Positions 1 to 5,621 of a DNA stretch of 11,740 nt are shown here, one piece after another; the first letter of the stretch is position 1; each line of letters opens with the position of its first letter. Where the stretch lies: assembly GCA_005882415.1 (NCBI GenBank), contig VBAE01000067.1, positions 1 through 11,740 of the forward strand, written 5' to 3'. This DNA comes from Alphaproteobacteria bacterium (GTDB taxonomy: Bacteria > Pseudomonadota > Alphaproteobacteria > Sphingomonadales > Sphingomonadaceae). The notes below the pieces were generated by a model. The model did no database searches. It was not told the DNA's origin and was given only the letters and a program-made list of their open reading frames with translations. Position numbers and translations under genes: made by a program.

Positions 1-657
1 TGCATCCACCAACGCTTGGGAGTAGAATTCTAGCTGCGTCGAGAGTTCGACTGCATCCAGGCGCGGATAATCAGCCGTAGACCACGACCGGATCACACGA
101 TGCCTCTTGGAGATCCGGGGAGCGCAGATAATCCGCGCGTGAGATCCAGCGAAATCGCCAAATGACAGGATGGCGTCGTCGATCGCAGTAGTAAGAAGAC
201 GCTTCTGCAGACGGGTGAAAGGATTAGTGGTCCAGCCGATGAAGAAAACAGGCGTAGGCCGGTCATTTTCGAGAACAACAAATGTTGGCTTTACCGGCAC
301 AATGACATCACGCGAGACCCGGAAAAATCCTATAAACTCGTGGAATATCTGAACACCTTCTAGTTTCTCTTCCTTATTATAGGCGCTGAATGCGAATATG
401 ATTTCCCGGCCAAGCTTGGCGACGAGGGGATTTTTGATTAGCTCTACAGCCTTCAAAGCGTCCTTCTCGGACGTCCCGAAGGTAACCATGTCACCAATCA
501 CCCTGTACACTTGGAAGAGCGCACTTTTTGGAAAACCAAGCGCAAACTGAGCAACAGCACGCGTCGTCTTTTCCTGCGTATCGTGTATGTAGCGCGTCCA
601 GTTCGGCACGGATGGTGGCTGTTTTAACTTTTGGAGAATTCCTTCCAAGTCAGTCAT
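1..657 (-). CDS. Uncharacterised protein, candidate toxin partner of the Panacea gene (C-terminus off window)
   Basis: From the ATG at 657 the frame stays open without a stop to base 1, giving 219 codons; the C-terminus lies outside the window. I do not recognise the family. The first ~110 residues look mostly helical. A hydrophobic, strand-like stretch follows (PTFVVLENDRP, then PVFFIGWTTNP, about residues 123-145), then a basic segment (ISKRHRVIRSW). No signal peptide or membrane helix is evident. The ATG overlaps the stop of the upstream Panacea-domain gene as ATGA and has a perfect AGGAGG ten bases upstream (668-673), so the start is well supported and translation is probably coupled. Base composition is visibly less GC-rich than the neighbouring genes, which fits horizontal acquisition. 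A toxin role is inferred only from position: Panacea/SocA proteins are antitoxins usually paired with an adjacent toxin. It could instead be an unrelated accessory protein. Confidence 0.75.
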   Translation of the reverse strand, partial: MTDLEGILQKLKQPPSVPNWTRYIHDTQEKTTRAVAQFALGFPKSALFQVYRVIGDMVTFGTSEKDALKAVELIKNPLVAKLGREIIFAFSAYNKEEKLEGVQIFHEFIGFFRVSRDVIVPVKPTFVVLENDRPTPVFFIGWTTNPFTRLQKRLLTTAIDDAILSFGDFAGSHARIICAPRISKRHRVIRSWSTADYPRLDAVELSTQLEFYSQALVDA

Positions 658-1142
658 GACTGCCTTGCCTCCTGAGAAAAGCTTTCGTGAATGGTATCGA
701 TCGAGATTTCCATTCCCGGATTGAAGCGGCCTTCGTGCCACCACACCCTATGCCAAGGACTACCCGGCTGATGCGACAACGCCCTTAGCTGGGCGGCCGT
801 AAGATGAACGTACGCATCAAGAGCCTCGTTGAACAACTCCTCATCGAGTTCGCCAAAGACATCTGCCGCTTCGACCATAGAACGCGTAACAGAGTCGAAC
901 TTCGTAGCCCTCGACGTTATAGGTTCGTCACCGTGGTGCTTAAAGGAGTGGTAAACCTCTCGGAAAACGGGCCCGTGCTCCCACGCTTCTATCTTGGCAG
1001 CTGTTAGCAACTCCCCCCGTTCAACGAGGGCCTTCTCGACAATGAAATAGATGATCTTATTGATGGCCATGTTCGACAAGGACCGTCCGCGAGCATCCGC
1101 CCGATCCAGCACCCAATTCGCGATTGATCGCACGTCGTACAA
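654..1142 (-). CDS. Panacea/SocA-domain (DUF4065) protein, probable antitoxin
   Basis: A 162-residue protein with the hallmarks of the DUF4065 / SocA-like Panacea domain: an N-terminal helix (IANWVLDRADARG), a segment corresponding to the family's 'KLxKLlYy' motif (MAINKIIYFIVEKAL, residues 25-39), the diagnostic IEAWEHGPVFREVYHSFK block (51-68) and a C-terminal LSHQPGSPWHRVW stretch. In this family, Caulobacter SocA is a ClpXP adaptor that neutralises SocB, and Panacea domains act as antitoxins for many unrelated toxins. The gene starts 62 nt after the nrdB stop, on the same strand, and overlaps the next gene by 4 nt (ATGA). The start is uncertain. The best in-frame codon is TTG at 1142 with only a distant AAGGA upstream (13-nt spacer); the upstream frame is open but has no ATG, GTG or TTG until nrdB. 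An internal ATG (residue 25) would remove conserved sequence. GC is lower than in nrdB. Confidence 0.85.
   Translation of the reverse strand: MYDVRSIANWVLDRADARGRSLSNMAINKIIYFIVEKALVERGELLTAAKIEAWEHGPVFREVYHSFKHHGDEPITSRATKFDSVTRSMVEAADVFGELDEELFNEALDAYVHLTAAQLRALSHQPGSPWHRVWWHEGRFNPGMEISIDTIHESFSQEARQS
668..673 (-). promoter_or_regulatory. Strong ribosome binding site of the candidate toxin gene
   Basis: AGGAGG on the minus strand, inside the 3' end of the Panacea-domain gene and ten bases before the ATG at 657. It supports that ATG as the true start of the downstream gene. It also shows that the second gene has its own consensus Shine-Dalgarno sequence, although it overlaps the first gene. 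Confidence 0.7.
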
Positions 1143-1204
1143 GGTCAGCCGTCCATCCTTATCGTTCCACCTTCGTTCTATCCTACCGACATAATCATGA
1201 CAAG

Positions 1205-2275
1205 CTACTCCGCCGCCACGCCTGCCCGCGTGAACATGTCGTCGCCGTCCGTCTTCGGCGCAGGTTCCCCGGCCGCGCTACCGTCGTTCGCCGCTTTCGC
1301 GTTCTTCCTTCGGTCGAAATTGTCCCAGACTTCGCCCCAGTTTCCGCGGGTTGCGGCCTTCGAGTACTCGGTGGCCCTCGTTTCGAAGAAGTTGGCGTGT
1401 TCGACGCCGTTCAAGAGCGGCGCGAGCCAGGGGAGCGGGTGGTCGTCGATCATGTAGATGGGTTGGAAGCCCAATTGCCCCAGGCGCCAGTCGGCGATGT
1501 AGCGGATGTACTTCTTGATCTCCTTGGGGGTCATGCCGGGGACCGGGCCCATTTCGAAGGCGAGGTCGATGAAGGCGTCTTCGAGGCGGACGGTCTTCTG
1601 GCAGACGTCCATGATGTCGTCGCGGACCGCCTTGGTCATGCAGTCGCGCTCTTTCACGAAGGCGTGGAACAGGCGGGTGATGCCTTCGCAGTGGAGAGAT
1701 TCGTCGCGCACCGACCATGAGACGATCTGGCCCATGCCCTTCATCTTGTTGAAGCGCGGGAAGTTCATCAGCATCGCGAAGCTGGCGAAGAGCTGGAGGC
1801 CCTCGGTGAAGCCGCCGAACATGGCGAGCGTGCGCGCGATGTCCTCGTCGGTATCGACCGAGAAGGTGGCGAGATAGTCGTGCTTGTCCTTCATCTCCTT
1901 ATATTGGAGGAAGGCGCTGTACTCGCTTTCGGGCATGCCGATCGTGTCGAGGAGGTGGCTGTAGGCCGCGATGTGGACCGTCTCCATGTTGGAGAAAGCG
2001 GTCAGCATCATCTTCACTTCGGTGGGCTTGAACACGCGGCCATATTTGTCGTGGTAGCAATCCTGCACCTCGACGTCGGCCTGGGTGAAGAAGCGGAAGA
2101 TCTGGGTGAGCAGGCTGCGCTCATGCTCGGTCAGCTTCTGCGCCCAGTCGCGGCAATCCTCGCCGAGCGGCACTTCCTCCGGCATCCAGTGGATCTGCTG
2201 CTGGCGCTTCCAATATTCGAACGCCCAGGGATATTCGAACGGCTTGTACTGCTTGCGGGCTTCGAGAAGAGGCAT
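1205..2275 (-). CDS. nrdB: Ribonucleoside-diphosphate reductase, beta subunit (class I R2)
   Basis: A 356-residue R2 protein that houses the diiron-tyrosyl radical cofactor and passes the radical to NrdA for reduction of ribonucleoside diphosphates in the cytoplasm. All expected ligands are present at the spacing of E. coli NrdB: D67, E98 and H101 (ExxH), E158 (in FTEGLQLF), E192 and H195 (DESLH). The radical tyrosine is Y105, four residues after H101. The C-terminus carries a short acidic DDMF-containing tail, the kind of tail that docks R2 onto R1. No extra N-terminal domain such as an ATP-cone is present. A Shine-Dalgarno CGGAG sits about 8 nt before the ATG, supporting the start. It lies 21 nt after the small membrane ORF and is separated from nrdA by about 0.7 kb of small genes, so the nrd genes form one minus-strand operon. 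Family assignment is very secure. Confidence 0.97.
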   Translation of the reverse strand: MPLLEARKQYKPFEYPWAFEYWKRQQQIHWMPEEVPLGEDCRDWAQKLTEHERSLLTQIFRFFTQADVEVQDCYHDKYGRVFKPTEVKMMLTAFSNMETVHIAAYSHLLDTIGMPESEYSAFLQYKEMKDKHDYLATFSVDTDEDIARTLAMFGGFTEGLQLFASFAMLMNFPRFNKMKGMGQIVSWSVRDESLHCEGITRLFHAFVKERDCMTKAVRDDIMDVCQKTVRLEDAFIDLAFEMGPVPGMTPKEIKKYIRYIADWRLGQLGFQPIYMIDDHPLPWLAPLLNGVEHANFFETRATEYSKAATRGNWGEVWDNFDRRKNAKAANDGSAAGEPAPKTDGDDMFTRAGVAAE

Positions 2276-2296
2276 TGGGGTTACTCCGTTCGATAT

Positions 2297-2380
2297 TCAG
2301 ATGACGGCAAGCTGCCGCATGAGGAAGAAGACGCCGAGGCCGAGGAAGATCATGCCCGTGGTGCGCGGGTCGTTCAGCAT
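2297..2380 (-). CDS. Tiny membrane ORF, probable second half of a frameshifted 55-residue protein
   Basis: 27 codons: a charged start (MLNDPRTTG) followed by one hydrophobic helix (MIFLGLGVFFL) and MRQLAVI. Its ATG overlaps the stop of the preceding tiny ORF (ATGCTGA). Adding one base to the six-G run at 2386-2391 (plus strand) would fuse the two ORFs into one 55-residue protein with two transmembrane helices joined by a PPRLMLNDPRTTG loop. It is therefore either the second cistron of an overlapping pair or the tail of one protein broken by a homopolymer error or mutation. Its stop lies 21 nt before nrdB. No function recognised. Confidence 0.5.
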   Translation of the reverse strand: MLNDPRTTGMIFLGLGVFFLMRQLAVI

Positions 2381-2463
2381 GAGCCGGGGGGCCACAGAGC
2401 GTAAAGCGCGGCGAGGAGGCCGAGAAGCATCACGATATGGCCGAGGGTGATGGTCTGGGGCAT
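2374..2463 (-). CDS. Tiny membrane ORF, probable first half of a frameshifted 55-residue protein
   Basis: 29 codons, beginning MPQTITLGHIVMLLGLL and continuing AALYALW, a single hydrophobic helix, then a short PPGSC end just after a C6 run (G6 at 2386-2391 on the plus strand). Its ATG overlaps the TAA of the upstream lipoprotein-like gene (TAATG), so translation would be coupled. The abrupt end directly after a homopolymer, with a matching second helix in the next frame, suggests one two-helix protein. It lies between nrdA and nrdB in the same operon. Function unknown. Confidence 0.5.
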   Translation of the reverse strand: MPQTITLGHIVMLLGLLAALYALWPPGSC

Positions 2464-2801
2464 TAGCGTCTCCGAGCGTGACGGGCGCCGACGCCCAGGA
2501 ACATGATTCCGACGAAATAGCCGCAATCGTACCATCCGCCGTTGTTGGGGACGGCGTAGATCGAGACGTCCGGCATGAAGAGCGAGAGGACCCAGGCGAC
2601 GGGGAAGATGAAGCCGTGCCAGATTCCGAGCAGGAAGCCGGGCGCCGCGGGTGCGACCGCGGCCGGGGCCTGGGTTGCGCAGGCGGCGAGCAGGGCGAGG
2701 AGGCCCAGCGAATAAAAAGCGGGGGAGGAGCGCGCGGACTCCGGCAGCCGGGGATGCGGAGCCCCGTCTGCCGCCGCGACGGCGCCCTCCCCCGCAAGCA
2801 C
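2463..2801 (-). CDS. Small lipoprotein-like hypothetical protein in the nrd operon (start uncertain)
   Basis: The well-supported part is the last ~75 residues: a hydrophobic segment with a lipobox-like LLAACA, an Ala/Pro linker, then GFLLGIWHGFIFPVAWVLS, FMPDVSIYAVPNNGGWYDCG and YFVGIMFLGVG. The 'GxWHGF...IYAVPNNGGWYD' pattern resembles a small family of unannotated bacterial membrane or lipoproteins that I recognise only by look. The start is unclear: no ATG, GTG or TTG lies close to the signal-like segment. The coordinates use a GTG at 2801 inside a hairpin region. The frame stays open further upstream to an ATG at 2960 that overlaps the nrdA stop (ATGA), but that stretch looks like repeat or intergenic sequence. 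The TAA overlaps the next ATG (TAATG). Function unknown; probably co-transcribed with nrdA and nrdB. Confidence 0.5.
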   Translation of the reverse strand: MLAGEGAVAAADGAPHPRLPESARSSPAFYSLGLLALLAACATQAPAAVAPAAPGFLLGIWHGFIFPVAWVLSLFMPDVSIYAVPNNGGWYDCGYFVGIMFLGVGARHARRR

Positions 2802-2828
2802 CCGTGCCGAAGGGAATAAGGCACGGGT
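2800..2828. repeat. Perfect 9-bp inverted repeat (hairpin) downstream of nrdA
   Basis: ACCCGTGCC (2800-2808) and GGCACGGGT (2820-2828) are exact reverse complements around an 11-base loop. It lies about 130 bases past the nrdA stop and upstream of the lipoprotein-like gene. There is no T-run on the minus strand, so it is a weak candidate for a factor-independent terminator. A processing or mRNA-stability hairpin between nrdA and the downstream genes is equally possible. Confidence 0.6.
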
Positions 2829-2838
2829 AGTATCTTCC

Positions 2839-2855
2839 CTCTCCCGAAAGGAGAG
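2839..2855. repeat. Short stem-loop downstream of nrdA
   Basis: CTCTCC (2839-2844), a CGAAA loop, and GGAGAG (2850-2855) form a compact 6-bp stem. An interrupted CTTC/GAAG pairing on either side could extend it. It sits next to the 2800-2828 hairpin. Together they make the 2810-2955 gap look like an intergenic structured element rather than coding sequence. Confidence 0.5.
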
Positions 2856-2956
2856 AAGGTTGGAGCCCGCCACGCCGTCAGACGTGCCGGCTGCGCCGGC
2901 CCGCTGCCCGCCGTGGCGAGTCCACGTCTTGCCGTGGGCAAGCCGTGGCCGCCCGC

Positions 2957-4761
2957 TCATTGACACGCGAGGCACTCGTCGTAATCGGTGGTGGCGGCGA
3001 GCTCGATCTGCTTGAGGTCGGGCGTGTTGTCGGCTTCGACGCCGCCGGCGAAGCCGGCGCGCTGCACCGACTTGGAGCGGAGGTAGTACAGGCTCTTGAT
3101 GCCGAGCTCCCAGGCGCGGAAGTGGAGCATCAGCAGGTCCCATTTGTCGACGTCGGCGGGGATGAACAGGTTCAGCGAGGTGGCCTGGTCGATATAGGGC
3201 GTGCGGTCGGCGGCGAGCTCGATCAGCCAGCGCTGGTCGATCTCGAAGCTGGTCTTGAACGTGTCCTTTTCCTCCGGCGTGAGGAAATCCAGATGCTGGA
3301 CCGAGCCGTTATGCTCGAGGATCGAGGACCATACGCCTTCCGAATTCTTCGACTTGGCGATGAGCAGTTTCTCCAGGTGCGGGTTCTTGACCGAGAAGGA
3401 GCCCGACAGTGTCTTGTGGGTGTAGACGTTGCCCGGGATCGGCTCGATGCAGGCCGAGGTGCCGCCGGTGATGATCGAGATGGACGCGGTCGGCGCGATC
3501 GCCATCTTGCAGCTGAAGCGCTCCATCACGCCCATGTCGGCGGCGTCCGGGCAGGGGCCGCGCTCCTTGGCGAGCATCATCGAAGCTTCGTCGACCTGGG
3601 CGCGGATGTGCTTGAAGATTTTGAGGTTCCAGCTCTTCGCCATCGCGCCTTCGAAGGCGATGTTGCGCGCCTGGAGGAAGGAGTGGAAGCCCATCACGCC
3701 CAAACCGACCGAGCGCTCGCGCATCGCCGAATATTTGGCCCGCGCCATCTCGTCGGGGGCGCGCTCGATATAGTCGGTGAGGACGTTGTCGAGGAAGCGC
3801 ATCACGTCCTCGATGAAGAGCTTGTCCTTGTTCCACTCGTCCCAGGTCTCGAGGTTCAAGGAGGAGAGGCAGCAGACCGCGGTGCGGGCGCGGCCGAGAT
3901 GGTCGATTCCGGTGGGGAGCGTAATCTCGGAGCAGAGGTTCGAGGTCGAGACCTTGAGGCCGAGATCGCGGTGATGCTTGGGCATCGACCGGTTCACCTG
4001 ATCGATGAAGATGATGTAGGGCTCGCCGGTCGCGAGGCGGGTCTCGACCAGCTTCTGGAACAGCGAGCGGGCATCGACGGTGGCGCGCTCGGAGCCGTCC
4101 TTGGGCGAGCGCAGGATCCATTCGCGGCCGTCGCGCACCGCTTCCATGAAATCGTCGGTGACGAGGACGCCGTGATGGAGGTTCAGCGCCTTGCGGTTGA
4201 AGTCGCCGGACGGCTTCCTGATCTCGAGGAATTCCTCGATCTCGGGGTGGTTGATGTCGAGATAGCAGGCGGCCGAGCCGCGGCGGAGCGAGCCCTGGCT
4301 GATCGCGAGGGTCAGCGAATCCATCACGCGGACGAAGGGGATGATCCCGGACGTCTTGCCATTGAGGCCCACCGCCTCGCCGATGCCGCGGACGTTGCCC
4401 CAATAGGTGCCGATGCCGCCGCCGCGCGACGCGAGCCAGACATTCTCGTTCCAGGTGCCGACGATCCCTTCCAGGCTGTCGTCGACGCTGTTCAGATAGC
4501 AGGAGATTGGGAGGCCGCGACCGGTGCCGCCGTTGGAGAGGACGGGCGTCGCCGGCATGAACCAGAGCTTCGAGATATAGTCGTAGAGCCGCTGGGCGTG
4601 CGCCTGGTCGTCGGCATAGGCCGAGGCGACGCGCACGAACAGGTCCTGGAAGGTCTCGCCGGGCAGCAGATAGCGGTCCTGCAGCGTGTCCTTGCCGAAA
4701 TCGGTGAGCAGCGAATCGCGGTCACGTCGCTGGTGCCTTGGCTGCTGCCGCTGAGATCCAT
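2957..4761 (-). CDS. nrdA: Ribonucleoside-diphosphate reductase, alpha subunit (class I R1), apparent frameshift near start
   Basis: Catalytic subunit reducing ribonucleoside diphosphates to deoxy forms with NrdB. Counting from the GTG at 4636, the core shows C46 (PISCYL), the NLCSEI active site (N233, C235, E237), partner C255 (AVCCLS), a radical-transfer YY pair in SLYYLRSKS, and the C-terminal redox CLACQ. The first 42 codons are split. Conserved sequence (RDSLLTDFGKDTLQDRYLLPGE) continues upstream of 4636 in the same frame to a TAA near 4767 with no ATG, GTG or TTG start. The good start, ATG 4761 with AAGGGG 7 nt upstream, gives MDLSGSSQGTSD in the other frame. One missing base between about 4759 and 4717 would reconcile them into a ~601-residue protein. 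Sequencing error is likeliest because the gene is normally essential. The N-terminus is too short for an ATP-cone. It leads the operon nrdA - small genes - nrdB. Confidence 0.93.
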
Positions 4762-4857
4762 CGCTTTACCCCTTGTTCCCACTACGTTCCAGTGGGGTCT
4801 GTGCCCACCCTAGACGCTTTTCGCGGGGGCACGTGGGCTGATTTCGGCTTGTCCCCG

Positions 4858-4866
4858 ATATCCACA
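4858..4866 (+). promoter_or_regulatory. DnaA-box-like site
   Basis: ATATCCACA differs from the DnaA box TTATCCACA at one base. It lies about 100 bases upstream of the nrdA ATG. A second site is at 4998-5006. DnaA boxes upstream of nrdAB are established in E. coli, where DnaA affects nrd transcription; a similar role here is inference. Confidence 0.4.
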
Positions 4867-4885
4867 GGACAGCCGCGATTCCTCT

Positions 4886-4930
4886 GCACGACATATGGTG
4901 TCGGCAGCAGACGCCCACAAGTACTAGCGT
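4886..4930 (-). promoter_or_regulatory. Candidate pair of NrdR boxes upstream of nrdA
   Basis: On the minus strand ACACCATATGTCGTGC (4901-4886) matches the NrdR consensus ACACWATATATWGTGT at 12 of 16 positions. A weaker second site, 4915-4930 read on the plus strand (CCACAAGTACTAGCGT), matches at 10 of 16. Tandem boxes are the known arrangement for NrdR, the dATP/ATP-sensing repressor of nrd operons, and these overlap the weak candidate promoter hexamers. The 29-base offset is slightly less than the usual 31-32, so the second box is doubtful. Confidence 0.5.
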
Positions 4931-4997
4931 CGCCCCCGTGGCAGCGCCACTAGCCTTTGTGCCTCAAGCCGAGTCCGACGCCAAGAGTCTAAATGAG

Positions 4998-5006
4998 TTA
5001 TCCACC
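4998..5006 (+). promoter_or_regulatory. DnaA-box-like site
   Basis: TTATCCACC differs from the DnaA box TTATCCACA only at the last base. It is in the same orientation as the site at 4858-4866, about 140 bases apart, on the far side of the candidate NrdR boxes. It may serve nrdA or the divergent gene at 5117, or be chance. Confidence 0.35.
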
Positions 5007-5021
5007 ATTTTTCGGCGGTTC

Positions 5022-5057
5022 GAGGGGGCGTCTGAGGGGGTCGCAGAGGGGGCGCCT
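5022..5057. repeat. Three tandem 12-bp repeats
   Basis: GAGGGGG recurs at 5022, 5034 and 5046, giving three contiguous 12-mers: GAGGGGGCGTCT, GAGGGGGTCGCA and GAGGGGGCGCCT. Copies 1 and 3 share 10 of 12 bases; copy 2 shares the GAGGGGG core. The array ends 59 bases before the DUF4440-like ATG. It could be a protein-binding array or simple G-rich tract expansion. Confidence 0.6.
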
Positions 5058-5116
5058 CTGGACAGGCTCCGGCGTGTGTATTATGGGAGCAATTCACCTG
5101 CAAGGGAGACCTACCG

Positions 5117-5617
5117 ATGCTCGCCTTCTTAACCATCGCAGCGGCCGCGGCTCAGGCCACCCTGGCGCCTACCGTCGAGCTCCCTCCCCCGGCCGCGCTG
5201 ACCGAGCAGATCGCGCGAATCGATTCGGAATTCTTCGAGGTCTTCTTCACCGGCTGCGACCCCGAGCGGGTGCGGGCGATGATGGCGGACGACATCGAGA
5301 TGTACCACGACAAGGGCGGCTTCGTCTGGCGCGGGGCGGACGGCGCGGTCGCCGATTACACCAAGACCTGCAACGAGCGGAAGCAGCCGGACGCCTGGCG
5401 TTCGCGGCGGGAGCTGGTGAAGGGGACGCTGAAGGTCGATCCGGTACCGGGTTACGGCGCGATCGAGGATGCCGACCATGTCTTCTACGAGCGCAAGGGC
5501 AATGGGCCGGAGAAACTGGCCGGGCGGGCGCACCTCACCCAGCTCTGGGCGCTCGGCAAGGACGGCAAATGGCGGCTGGCCCGCATCTTCAGCTTCTCCC
5601 ACGCCGCGGTGGAATAG
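5117..5617 (+). CDS. Secreted SnoaL/DUF4440-like (NTF2-fold) protein
   Basis: A 166-residue protein with a short hydrophobic N-terminus (MLAFLTIAAAAAQA) that looks like a signal peptide cleaved after AQA near residue 14, although it lacks a basic n-region. The mature part matches the pattern of NTF2-like DUF4440/SnoaL proteins: a helix (LTEQIARIDSEFFEVFFTGC), MMADDIEMYHDKGGFVWRG, then a C-terminal LTQLWALGKDGKWRLARIFSFSH in which the W-RL-I strand closes the cone fold. Members bind small ligands or are inactive relatives of SnoaL cyclases; substrate unknown. GGGAG precedes the ATG by 9 bases. It is transcribed divergently from nrdA and ends 4 bases from the stop of the convergent membrane-protein gene. 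Periplasmic location is inferred. The fold call is from motif pattern only. Confidence 0.8.
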   Translation: MLAFLTIAAAAAQATLAPTVELPPPAALTEQIARIDSEFFEVFFTGCDPERVRAMMADDIEMYHDKGGFVWRGADGAVADYTKTCNERKQPDAWRSRRELVKGTLKVDPVPGYGAIEDADHVFYERKGNGPEKLAGRAHLTQLWALGKDGKWRLARIFSFSHAAVE

Positions 5618-5621
5618 GCGC

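Larger units (their letters stand above)
4762..5116. promoter_or_regulatory. Divergent intergenic control region of nrdA and the DUF4440-like gene
   Basis: A 355-base non-coding stretch between nrdA (minus) and the plus-strand gene at 5117. It holds a leader hairpin before nrdA (CCCACT 4778-4783 with AGTGGG 4791-4796), two NrdR-box-like sites, two one-mismatch DnaA-box-like sites, two GAGTC sequences (4971-4975, 4985-4989; possible CcrM GANTC methylation sites) and three tandem 12-mers (5022-5057). A weak candidate nrdA promoter on the minus strand is TTGTGG (4915-4920) with CATATG (4892-4897), 17-bp spacer; each hexamer matches consensus at only three positions. No RNA gene was recognised. 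Confidence 0.5.

Noticed and set aside
93..352. Short open frames at 93-281 (minus) and 170-352 (plus) near the left edge
   Set aside because: They overlap the long edge-truncated minus-strand frame (1-657), which has a strong ribosome binding site and continuous coding character.
2500..2955. Plus-strand frame at 2478-2819 over the lipoprotein-like gene
   Set aside because: It is an acidic/Gly-rich mirror of the minus-strand gene and lacks any recognisable motif or ribosome binding site.
2945..4813. 622-codon open frame on the plus strand opposite nrdA
   Set aside because: It is exactly antisense to a gene with a full set of NrdA motifs. The translation is rich in Ala/Gly/Val/Arg with no domain pattern, as expected for a mirrored frame in high-GC DNA.
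4858..5006. Replication origin suggested by DnaA-box-like sites
   Set aside because: There are only two imperfect boxes, no AT-rich unwinding region, and none of the usual origin neighbours. Regulation of nrdA is a simpler reading.
5059..5084. Possible sigma-70-type promoter (TGGACA and TATTAT) for the DUF4440-like gene
   Set aside because: The hexamers look fair but the spacer is only 14 bases, too short for a normal promoter, so it is not listed as a feature.
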